A stretch of 12,577 nt of DNA. Origin: Planctomycetota bacterium. Its GTDB lineage: Bacteria; Planctomycetota; Phycisphaerae; UBA1845. Within the stretch, counting starts at the first letter, position 1. Each line of letters begins with the position of its first letter. The notes beneath the pieces are model-generated. The model saw only the letters and a list, made by a program, of their open reading frames with translations, did not search any database and was not told where the DNA came from. The translations under genes and the position numbers were made by a program. Shown here piece by piece: positions 1-5,757 of this stretch. Location of the stretch: contig JADFRO010000044.1 of the NCBI GenBank assembly GCA_022561255.1, positions 1 to 12,577 on the forward strand. The letters run 5' to 3'.

Positions 1-186
1 TGCACATTACAAATGTACGATATGAGCCTCAGAGCCCGCAAATGCGAGGACGTTGTCCGCGCTGCGTATCGGACGATCCGAGAACGGGCTGCCCGCTTTG
101 TGCGTCGTGGCGGCGGGCGCAGTCGGAAGGGATTTCCCAAGTTCAACCAGCGTTATCGCGCAACAATCTTGTCAAGAATAGTCTGA
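1..186 (+). CDS. Possible partial CDS (C-terminal end), unrecognised basic protein
   Basis: An open frame enters from the left edge at base 1 and stops at TGA 184-186, giving about 61 residues with no start inside the window. The tail is strongly basic, with roughly a quarter arginine, a helix-like stretch (KCEDVVRAAYRTIRERAARF) and a glycine/arginine turn before the end. I do not recognise a family. It would end 16 bases before the stop of the minus-strand desulfurase gene, a tail-to-tail spacing also seen elsewhere in this window, which favours it over a competing frame here that overlaps the desulfurase gene. GC at third codon positions (about 59%) does not separate the two frames. It could be non-coding. 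Confidence 0.3.
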   Translation, partial: CTLQMYDMSLRARKCEDVVRAAYRTIRERAARFVRRGGGRSRKGFPKFNQRYRATILSRIV

Positions 187-202
187 GGGAATGGTGTCGG
201 AC

Positions 203-1345
203 CTACGAAACGATCGCTCGAATCGCGGTCGCGAGTTGATCGACCTGCTCGGGTGTTGTTGACCATCCGGGCGCGATGCGCACGGTTCCGTCCGGAAACG
301 TCCCGATCGCCTGGTGTGCATAGGGGGCGCAATGAAGACCCGGACGGACCGCGATTCCGAACGATTCGTCCAGAATGGCCGCGACGTCAACCGGTGCGAG
401 GCCGTCAAGCGAGAGTGAGATAAGTCCGACGCAGGCGTTCGACCGAGGCGTCGGCGATACGTGGATTCGATCGTCGTCTGCAATTGCGCTGAGAAGGCGT
501 TCGATCATCTTTCGTTCATGGGCGAGTATTGCGGCTCCGTCCAGCTCGTCCAGAGCGGCGGACAACCCGGCTAGCCCTACGGTGTTGGGCATGCCCGCCT
601 CCAACCGGGTCGGTAGCTCGGTCGGCTGTGTTGGGTGGATGGAGTCCGCGCCGGTACCGCCCTCGCGCCAGGGTCGCAAGTTCGTACGCGGACCGGCGTA
701 GAGTGCCCCGGTTCCCGCTGGTCCCAACAGGGCTTTGTGCCCCGGGAAGGCGACGAGGTCGGCCCGGATCGCTCGTACGTCGATCTCCACCACTCCCGCG
801 GTCTGGGCTGCATCGAGTAGAAAAACCGCATCGTGCTCGGTTGCGATCTTACCGATCGTCTCGACGGGTTGGATGGCACCGGTAACGTTGCTGGCGTGGA
901 CGGTCGTGATCAGCCGCGTCGCGGGTGTGATGGCTCGACGAACGTCGTCAGGGTCGAGCACGCCGTTACTCGATACGTCGACGCGCGTTCTCGCGATGAA
1001 TCCGGTCTTGCAAAGGGCTTCGAGCTGACGAGACACGCTGTTGTGATCAAGTGCGGTGCATACGACGTGATCGCCCTGGCGCAGCGTTCCTTTGATGGCT
1101 ATGTTTAGCGCGTCGGTCCCGTTGAGGCAGTGGATGATGCGTTCGGGCTCGTCGGCGTGAAGAAGTTTGGCGAGTTTGACGCGGACGCCGTCGACGACGC
1201 GCTCAGCGGCGATGGCGAGTCGATGGCCCGATCGACCGGGACCGCCTGCCTCATTCGTGAGAAAGCGCGACATCGCGTCGATCACACGTTGGGGTTTGGG
1301 CCAGCTCGTTGATGCGTTGTCGAAGTAGATCGTTGGTTTGGGCAT
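203..1345 (-). CDS. Class V aminotransferase-fold cysteine desulfurase (EGO-type, SufS/CsdA-like)
   Basis: This is a PLP enzyme expected to remove sulfur from cysteine, giving alanine and an enzyme-bound persulfide in the cytoplasm. The full-length 380 residues match the family size. Visible landmarks are the N-terminal IYFDNASTSWPKP motif, H101 in the HNS motif that stacks on PLP, D178 and Q181 in LLDAAQTAG, the Schiff-base lysine K204 in FPGHKALLGPAGTG, the substrate-region R247-x-EAGMPN, and the catalytic cysteine C339 in RPGLHCAPYAHQ. These fit the subgroup known as 'am_tr_V_EGO' better than IscS/NifS. The ATG has only a modest GAGG upstream. It is the last gene of a minus-strand unit, 48 bases after the E1-like gene, which suggests it feeds sulfur to a carrier activated by that enzyme. 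Some members of the subgroup handle selenium, so selenocysteine lyase activity is an alternative. Confidence 0.93.
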   Translation of the reverse strand: MPKPTIYFDNASTSWPKPQRVIDAMSRFLTNEAGGPGRSGHRLAIAAERVVDGVRVKLAKLLHADEPERIIHCLNGTDALNIAIKGTLRQGDHVVCTALDHNSVSRQLEALCKTGFIARTRVDVSSNGVLDPDDVRRAITPATRLITTVHASNVTGAIQPVETIGKIATEHDAVFLLDAAQTAGVVEIDVRAIRADLVAFPGHKALLGPAGTGALYAGPRTNLRPWREGGTGADSIHPTQPTELPTRLEAGMPNTVGLAGLSAALDELDGAAILAHERKMIERLLSAIADDDRIHVSPTPRSNACVGLISLSLDGLAPVDVAAILDESFGIAVRPGLHCAPYAHQAIGTFPDGTVRIAPGWSTTPEQVDQLATAIRAIVS

Positions 1346-1393
1346 TGCCTGCGCGCCTCGCGACGCCGCTGGGTCAAACGGCGAACGGGGAGT

Positions 1394-2467
1394 CTAGGCG
1401 CCCAGGTACTTGGCGTAAAGTGAACGAGCCTTGTTTGGGTCCGCCGTTCCCTTGATGATCGCTCGGCCGTCGGCGAAAAGCGTCAGTTCGAACGTGTTCA
1501 CAACAGCCTTGAGCATAAATCGATTGTGGCACACAGGGGTCTCGGCGACGGGGCGAAGTTTCTCTGCGATGGCGGCGAAATCAACGTGAAGCTCACCCGC
1601 GGGAAGAACTTGAACTGCGTCGCGTCCGCAGAGCGTCGTGGTGCTTGAGGCTAGCGTTCCATCCAGGTAAGGGAATTCGCCGCGCTTGCAGCAAGGACAG
1701 TTTCCGTCGGTGTAGGCTGATTGAACGCGCATGTTCATCAGCCGTCCGGTCCATACGTCGAGGTGGACGAGATGGCGGTTGATCTGATCCGCTCGGCCGA
1801 TGAGCAGTTTGATCGCTTCGACGGCCTGCAGGCTCGCGACGACGTTGACGGCGGAGGCGAGCACGCCCGCGGTGTCGCAGGTCGGATTCATCTCGGGCGG
1901 TGGGGCTTCTTCGAACACGCATCGAAGACAGGGCGTATCGTGCGGGATGATGCTCATGCAGAGTCCCGTGGACCCGATGACCGCTCCGTAGATCCAAGGT
2001 GTGCGCGATCGCACGGCCAGGTCGTTGATTAAGAAGCGCGTCTCGAAGTTGTCCGTTCCGTCGAGCAGTAGGTCAGCGCCTTCGGCGAGGCGTTCGATGT
2101 TGGTGTGGTTGACGTCGATCACCATCGGTTCGATCGTGACGTCGGAGTTTATACGGGCGAGCTTGTCTGCGGCTGCCTGAGCTTTGGGAAGGTTGGCCTC
2201 GATGTCGTGCTCGTCGAAGAGCACCTGTCGCTGCAGGTTGTCTCGCTCGATGAAATCGCGGTCGCAGATGCGCAAGTGTCCGACGCCGGCGCGAACGAGC
2301 GTGTTGGCTAATACGGTTCCTAGCGCACCGCATCCGAAGAGAACCGCCCGTGCCTTGCCCAGGCGAATCTGACCCGCCTCGCCGATGTTGTCGTACAGCA
2401 TTTGTCGCGAGTAGCGGGCGAGCGCCGGGTCGAGGGGTCGTGCGTTGTGGTTTGTCTCGGTGCTCAT
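1394..2467 (-). CDS. ThiF/MoeB/HesA-family E1-like adenylyltransferase with C-terminal extension
   Basis: Expected to adenylate the C-terminal glycine of a ubiquitin-like sulfur carrier (ThiS or MoaD type) using ATP. Residues 16-25 (ARYSRQMLYD) form the family entry helix. The nucleotide-binding loop is GCGALG (45-50), followed by D70, the DNLQRQ motif (76-81), K95, and D139 in DGTDN. Two CxxC pairs, C180/C183 (CLRC) and C257/C260 (CPCC), would hold the structural zinc. C197 in PTCDTAGVL sits where ThiF and MoeB carry their conserved cysteine. After the zinc site, about 80 residues (roughly 278-357) form a second domain with an LTLFADGRAIIKGT motif, a type I associate with some Bacillus-like ThiF/MoeB proteins. 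No rhodanese domain is present, so it is not MOCS3-like. It starts five bases after the membrane-protein gene and is followed by the desulfurase gene. The carrier protein is not in view, so thiF and moeB cannot be told apart. Confidence 0.92.
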   Translation of the reverse strand: MSTETNHNARPLDPALARYSRQMLYDNIGEAGQIRLGKARAVLFGCGALGTVLANTLVRAGVGHLRICDRDFIERDNLQRQVLFDEHDIEANLPKAQAAADKLARINSDVTIEPMVIDVNHTNIERLAEGADLLLDGTDNFETRFLINDLAVRSRTPWIYGAVIGSTGLCMSIIPHDTPCLRCVFEEAPPPEMNPTCDTAGVLASAVNVVASLQAVEAIKLLIGRADQINRHLVHLDVWTGRLMNMRVQSAYTDGNCPCCKRGEFPYLDGTLASSTTTLCGRDAVQVLPAGELHVDFAAIAEKLRPVAETPVCHNRFMLKAVVNTFELTLFADGRAIIKGTADPNKARSLYAKYLGA

Positions 2468-2472
2468 GTCGT

Positions 2473-3135
2473 CTACGCCGTGGGGTCCTGTGGGTGTTTG
2501 ATGTCTTCGGGTGGATTTTTGCGGGCGAGCGCAGCGAGGAATCCTTCGGGTGGGGCGGTCTCTTCGTTGGCGGTGTCGTCGCGTAGGGCGTCGTGTGTGT
2601 CGTTGATGTCCGACGGCGCGGGCGGAATTGCCGCGACGGGCGCTGACGCACTCTCAAGCGAAGGCGGATCGGCTACGCGGGAGCGTTCCGAGTTTTCATG
2701 CTCCGAACTGTGCGCTTCAGCCTGCGCGGTCCTGCGAGCGGAGAGATATTCGCGGCCGTGGTGTTTCGCGGCGGAGAGAAACATCGCGCCGCACCCGACG
2801 TTGATGATCGTCTGGAGTAAGTTACCTCCGTCGACGACCATTCCTATTCCGGTCAGTATCAACACGGCACCAACTACGCCGGAGACCACCGCATCGGCGA
2901 GCAGGGCCGTACGGAGTGCCGCGAACAATGCAATCGCCACGACGGCCAGGGAAATCCCTCCGATTCTCAGTGTGTGGAGCAGAACCCAGGCGCTCCAGGA
3001 GAACAGGTCGCTGCCGGTCGGCTCGGCGAGGTACGAGTAGCCAAAATAGAGCATTAAAGCGGCGGCGAGGGCCGAGCCCCCGGCGGCCTGACGGATTCGG
3101 GCTGCGTTTTCGTGAGCGATTCTCACCGGCTCCAT
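2473..3135 (-). CDS. Hypothetical inner-membrane protein with disordered C-terminal tail
   Basis: I do not recognise a family. From the chosen ATG at 3135 it is 220 residues. A short soluble head is followed by a hydrophobic helix around residues 19-37 and then a block of about three more helices between residues 47 and 122 (WVLLHTLRIGGISLAVVAIA, ALLADAVVSGVVGAVLILTG, LLQTIINVGCGAMFLSAAKH). The last ~90 residues are hydrophilic, rich in Ala, Pro, Glu and Asp, and probably disordered in the cytoplasm. An in-frame ATG at 3201 would add 22 residues with no useful ribosome site. The 3135 start has GAGGG a little upstream and leads straight into a typical amphipathic head, so I prefer it. It is the first gene of the unit with the E1-like and desulfurase genes, only five bases before the former. 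A functional link to sulfur transfer is possible but unsupported by its sequence. Confidence 0.8.
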   Translation of the reverse strand: MEPVRIAHENAARIRQAAGGSALAAALMLYFGYSYLAEPTGSDLFSWSAWVLLHTLRIGGISLAVVAIALFAALRTALLADAVVSGVVGAVLILTGIGMVVDGGNLLQTIINVGCGAMFLSAAKHHGREYLSARRTAQAEAHSSEHENSERSRVADPPSLESASAPVAAIPPAPSDINDTHDALRDDTANEETAPPEGFLAALARKNPPEDIKHPQDPTA

Positions 3136-3257
3136 GTGTAATCGTCCCTCGCGGACCGTTCTGCCACAGCCTACGGCGTATCCAGCAGCCAAGACCGGCA
3201 CGCTCCCACGGCTTTCGGATCGGCGCTCCTGCGGGATCCGATGTTACAAAGACCGTC

Positions 3258-3286
3258 TTGTTCTCGCGCCTCGCGACTCGTAGTAT
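3258..3286 (+). promoter_or_regulatory. Weak candidate promoter for the 64-residue small exported protein
   Basis: TTGTTC (3258-3263) and TAGTAT (3281-3286) lie 17 bases apart, matching the sigma-70 boxes at 3 and 4 of 6 positions. The leader would be about 54 bases and would include the strong ribosome site before 3347. The match is weak. Its main support is its position in the only intergenic space upstream of a free-standing gene. Confidence 0.28.
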
Positions 3287-3310
3287 ACCCGGAGCGCAGC
3301 GTCATGTGGA
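3282..3310 (-). promoter_or_regulatory. Weak candidate promoter for the membrane/E1/desulfurase unit
   Basis: Read on the minus strand, TCCACA (3305-3310) and TATACT (3282-3287) are separated by 17 bases. They match the sigma-70 consensus at 4 and 5 of 6 positions. The predicted leader to the ATG at 3135 is about 140 bases, which is long, and the surroundings are GC-rich. It overlaps the candidate promoter of the plus-strand small gene, so the two could compete. Confidence 0.3.
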
Positions 3311-3346
3311 CATGAGGCTGCCGGCTAAGTCGAAAGGGAGGTTCCG

Positions 3347-3541
3347 ATGAATGGTTCATCTCGTGTGCATCGTGTTGTCCGTTGGGCGATGTTAGTGGCC
3401 ACCGCGGGTGTCATGCCCGCATTTGTGATGCGCTGCGACAAAGCCGCCCTCAACTTCCAGGAAGGCCTGTTTGAAGGACTGGGCCTGACTGTTAGTCAGG
3501 CGCTCTTGGAAAGCGGACTGGCGGGGATCGTGGGCGGATAG
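3347..3541 (+). CDS. Small exported hypothetical protein (64 residues)
   Basis: No family is recognised. The start is well supported: a strong GGGAGG lies five bases before the ATG. Residues 1-12 carry three arginines and a histidine, followed by a hydrophobic run (about 11-27, VRWAMLVATAGVMPAFVM) that reads as a signal peptide or a single membrane anchor. Cys30 follows directly (MRCDK), but the residues before it do not fit a lipobox (no L-[AS]-[GA]-C), so I do not call it a lipoprotein. The short mature part (FQEGLFEGLGLTVSQALLES) looks amphipathic and ends in glycines. I recall that planctomycete genomes often carry tiny secreted orphans of this build, but I cannot verify homology. It stands alone, between a divergent unit and a hairpin downstream. 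Confidence 0.72.
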   Translation: MNGSSRVHRVVRWAMLVATAGVMPAFVMRCDKAALNFQEGLFEGLGLTVSQALLESGLAGIVGG

Positions 3542-3577
3542 CGGTACGCTCTTTCAGCGTGCTATGCGATTGTGTTT

Positions 3578-3596
3578 CACCCCGAGCGTCGGGGTG
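3578..3596 (+). terminator. Perfect hairpin between convergent genes, possible terminator
   Basis: The sequence CACCCCGA-GCG-TCGGGGTG forms a perfect 8-bp GC-rich stem with a 3-base loop. It lies 37 bases after the stop of the 64-residue gene and 72 bases beyond the end of the UspA gene that reads toward it. No T-run follows on either strand (plus: CGGCGGGTGTTCC), so it is not a textbook intrinsic terminator. It could still block read-through from both sides or stabilise 3' ends. Confidence 0.45.
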
Positions 3597-3667
3597 CGGC
3601 GGGTGTTCCTTTGTAGGAGTGGGCCACCCGCTTGCAGGACGTCTGGGGTGGTAGGGGGCTTGTACAC

Positions 3668-4141
3668 TTACGGCATGACGAACGTGTGCTCTGGCGTGCG
3701 CACGGTCAAGACGGCGCAGGATGCCTTTCGCACTACCTTCTCCGTTGTACTTCCGAGCAGCACGTGGGCGATGGCGCCCCGGCCGTGCGTGCTCATGACG
3801 ATCAGGTCGACGCGGTTTCGTTTCGCGTAGGTGATGATTTCCAAAAACGGGCGGCCGAGCACGACGTTCGAAATCGCGGGCGTGGTCAAGTCGGCGAAGG
3901 TTCGTTCGCAGAACTTTGCCATCCGGGTGCGGCCGAGTTCCAGGATCTCCTCCGGCGGTGGACCTAGCGGCAGACTTTCCGGGCCGATGGCGCTCCAATA
4001 TTGACACGCGTCGTCAACGACGTGTAAGCAGTAAAGCTGTGCGTCGAAACTCTCGATGAGCCCGAGCGCGCATTCAACGGCGGGTCTGGACGCGTCGGAG
4101 AAGTCGGTCGGCACGAGAATGTTGGCGAAACGGATCGACAT
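3668..4141 (-). CDS. Universal stress protein, UspA family
   Basis: A single-domain Usp of 157 residues from the chosen start, the usual length. It begins with the NILVPTDFS strand-loop, where D13 is the conserved adenine-side aspartate. It ends with an ATP-loop-like motif STHGRG (117-122), eight residues, then GST (130-132), and a final VLTVR strand (144-148). The first glycine of the canonical G-2x-G-9x-G-[ST] loop is Ser117, a common variant, so ATP binding is likely but not certain. An ATG 39 bases upstream (4180) is in frame. It lies almost exactly at the predicted transcription start, so the internal ATG at 4141, which leads directly into the family's first strand, is preferred. Usp proteins are cytoplasmic and support survival under stress or growth arrest. 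The gene is free-standing, divergent from the 85-residue gene, with its own good promoter. Confidence 0.9.
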   Translation of the reverse strand: MSIRFANILVPTDFSDASRPAVECALGLIESFDAQLYCLHVVDDACQYWSAIGPESLPLGPPPEEILELGRTRMAKFCERTFADLTTPAISNVVLGRPFLEIITYAKRNRVDLIVMSTHGRGAIAHVLLGSTTEKVVRKASCAVLTVRTPEHTFVMP

Positions 4142-4183
4142 GATCGATCTCGAAGTCCAACGGGTGACAGAACGGACCACGGC

Positions 4184-4212
4184 ATGCTATGCGGCATTGC
4201 TCGGTGGGTCAA
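4184..4212 (-). promoter_or_regulatory. Sigma-70-like promoter of the UspA-family gene
   Basis: On the minus strand TTGACC (4207-4212) is followed after exactly 17 bases by TAGCAT (4184-4189), matching consensus at 5 and 4 of 6 positions. Transcription would start near 4177 and leave a leader of about 36 bases to the ATG at 4141. This placement excludes the longer in-frame start at 4180. Confidence 0.55.
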
Positions 4213-4256
4213 TTCCCCGGGTGGCTGCGCGGTCGATGCCGCCGCGCCCAGCGTGG

Positions 4257-4285
4257 TTGGCTTGGCTGGGCGGCAGGGGTAGAAT
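4257..4285 (+). promoter_or_regulatory. Sigma-70-like promoter of the 85-residue / TIM-barrel gene pair
   Basis: TTGGCT (4257-4262) and TAGAAT (4280-4285) are separated by 17 bases, matching consensus at 4 and 5 of 6 positions. The predicted start near 4292 leaves a leader of about 49 bases to the ATG at 4341. It diverges from the UspA promoter, with about 45 bases between the two -35 boxes. Confidence 0.5.
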
Positions 4286-4340
4286 CCCACCGATAGGCGC
4301 CGCGCTCCGCCCGATGGCGTTGCGTCGGATGGATTGAAAG

Positions 4341-4598
4341 ATGCCGTTTCATCTCTACCAGGTGCAAAACGAGGGTGAGAAGCCCCGCTGGTTCGGTGTC
4401 CGTATCGAGTACGATGAGGATCACTGGATGTCCAGTTGTTGCGAGGTCGACCGTGAGGGCAACCCGCTTCCTGAAGGTTGTGACGTTGCGCCGAAGTTTT
4501 ACGGTATGACGGCGGAGCAGGTGAATCGGCGGATGGTCGAGGTGCTTGAGCGTTCCTACGAAGAGGTAGCTGCGGCTCCACGGGGTATCGTCTCGTGA
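4341..4598 (+). CDS. Hypothetical protein, 85 residues, translationally coupled to the next gene
   Basis: I do not recognise it. It has no signal peptide or membrane helix. The N-terminal half looks like a small beta sheet (residues 3-10 and 17-25, HLYQVQNE and WFGVRIEY), followed by an acidic loop, a Cys33-Cys34 pair in MSSCCEVDREG, and a third cysteine at 47. The C-terminal part (57-78, TAEQVNRRMVEVLERSYEEV) is a clear amphipathic helix. The three cysteines could bind a metal or form a disulfide, but nothing proves this. A GGA lies about 11 bases before the ATG. Its stop overlaps the GTG start of the 382-residue gene (GTGA at 4595-4598), so the two are probably made together. It may be a partner subunit or regulator of that protein. 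Confidence 0.8.
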   Translation: MPFHLYQVQNEGEKPRWFGVRIEYDEDHWMSSCCEVDREGNPLPEGCDVAPKFYGMTAEQVNRRMVEVLERSYEEVAAAPRGIVS

Positions 4599-5743
4599 AG
4601 CCCACACTTTTTCTTGAAGCGTTCCCGTGGGATCTTCCATCGAATCAAGCGAGCTCGGCGCTCTCGCGTCTTCACGGAGAGGTCGGCGTTACGGGTCTGT
4701 CGGTGTGGGCGGTCTGCCCGGCGGTGACCCAGTTGGGCATTGCCGGCGGGAGTGTGCAACTCGTTCGCTGTCAGGGCGGCTGCTTTGTCGAGATGTGCGG
4801 CCGTACCGAACAACCGCTAAAGGCTCCACCTGCGATCGTGGAGGGCGCCGGCACCGTGGGTGCCTTGCACGAGATTGCCGAGGCGTGTGGAAAGCACGCT
4901 CTTGATCTTCGCTTGATCGTTTCGGCTTCGCGGATGGGCGGTCTGGTCGCACGGCATCCGCAGTTTGCGGCACTCAACGCGCTGGGGATTACTTCGGATC
5001 AGAGCTTGTGCCTGACGAACGAGGTCATTCGAGAAGTTTTGCGCGACGTCGTAAAGGACTTGGCGGTGCGCTTTACTCCTTCTGCCATCGTCTTGTCGGA
5101 CCTGTCGATCGGCTGGCGAGACGGTGACGTTGGCAATGTTCGCGCGCCGCGTGCTCTGGGCTCCGCAGAGCAATCACTGTTGTCGATGTGTTTCTGCGCG
5201 GCGTGTTGCGTACAAGCCCAGAGGGGTGGTGCGAACGCAGATGAAGCCGCTTCGACCGTAAAGCGGATCCTCGACAGGAGCTTACAGGGCGACTTCCCCT
5301 TGCACGAATCTCTCGCAGCCGTTTTGACGGAACATCCCACGCTTGCTGCGTACGCCCGCGTACAGTGCGAGACGCTAAGCGCGTTACTGGGGGGATTGGT
5401 CGCATGTTGCAAGAGCGAGATCGTGGTGAGCCGCGATCTGCAAGGTCACGACGGGTTGTCGGGTCAGCTTGACCCGAGGTTGCCGGGCGCGATTCTGACA
5501 CGACTCGGACCGTCGACACCCGTGGAGGCCGCGTTCGTGCCCGAAGCGCGTCGTAGCGAACTCCATGTTGCGGCGAGTGAGATGATCGGCGCTGAGGATC
5601 ATAACTTCGTGAAGAGATTGAGTGACGCTGTCGAACTGGGATGCGCCGGCGTAACGATCGACAATTACGCGTTTCTTTCCTCATCCGGCCTAACACGCGT
5701 TCGTCAAGCGATGCGGTTCGCCCGACGAACGGCTGCGAGTTAG
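4595..5743 (+). CDS. Uncharacterised TIM-barrel-like protein with CxC...CC cluster
   Basis: 382 residues from a GTG start that overlaps the preceding stop (GTGA), so translation is coupled. There is no signal peptide. The order of motifs recalls an uncharacterised (beta/alpha)8 family, seen mainly in Actinobacteria and distantly like glycoside hydrolases, that I know by pattern only: VSASRMGGLVARHPQFAALN (109-128), a 'CLTNEVIREVLRDVVKDLA' helix (139-157), the AIVLSDLSIGW strand (164-174), then LLSMCFCAACCVQAQRGG (195-212). The usual family form of the last is roughly CFCPxCR. Here C199, C201, C204 and C205 are kept, a plausible metal site. Further barrel strands occur near 275-281 and 350-359 (CAGVTIDNYA). 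No catalytic residues can be assigned. Tail to tail, 14 bases away, ends a gene for a protein with a carbohydrate-binding-like domain, which weakly suggests sugar chemistry. Confidence 0.65.
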   Translation: MKPTLFLEAFPWDLPSNQASSALSRLHGEVGVTGLSVWAVCPAVTQLGIAGGSVQLVRCQGGCFVEMCGRTEQPLKAPPAIVEGAGTVGALHEIAEACGKHALDLRLIVSASRMGGLVARHPQFAALNALGITSDQSLCLTNEVIREVLRDVVKDLAVRFTPSAIVLSDLSIGWRDGDVGNVRAPRALGSAEQSLLSMCFCAACCVQAQRGGANADEAASTVKRILDRSLQGDFPLHESLAAVLTEHPTLAAYARVQCETLSALLGGLVACCKSEIVVSRDLQGHDGLSGQLDPRLPGAILTRLGPSTPVEAAFVPEARRSELHVAASEMIGAEDHNFVKRLSDAVELGCAGVTIDNYAFLSSSGLTRVRQAMRFARRTAAS

Positions 5744-5757
5744 TCGGGCGCAGTGGA

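Noticed and set aside
3..239. Plus-strand frame with a CPRC...CPLC zinc-finger-like pattern.
   Set aside because: It overlaps the end of the well-supported desulfurase gene by 37 bases on the opposite strand, and has no ribosome site or family resemblance. The competing frame ending at 186 is arranged more naturally.
2402..3040. 212-residue plus-strand frame opposite the membrane protein gene.
   Set aside because: The minus-strand reading gives coherent membrane helices and operon spacing. The plus-strand reading is Ser/Ala/Arg-rich and lacks a ribosome site.
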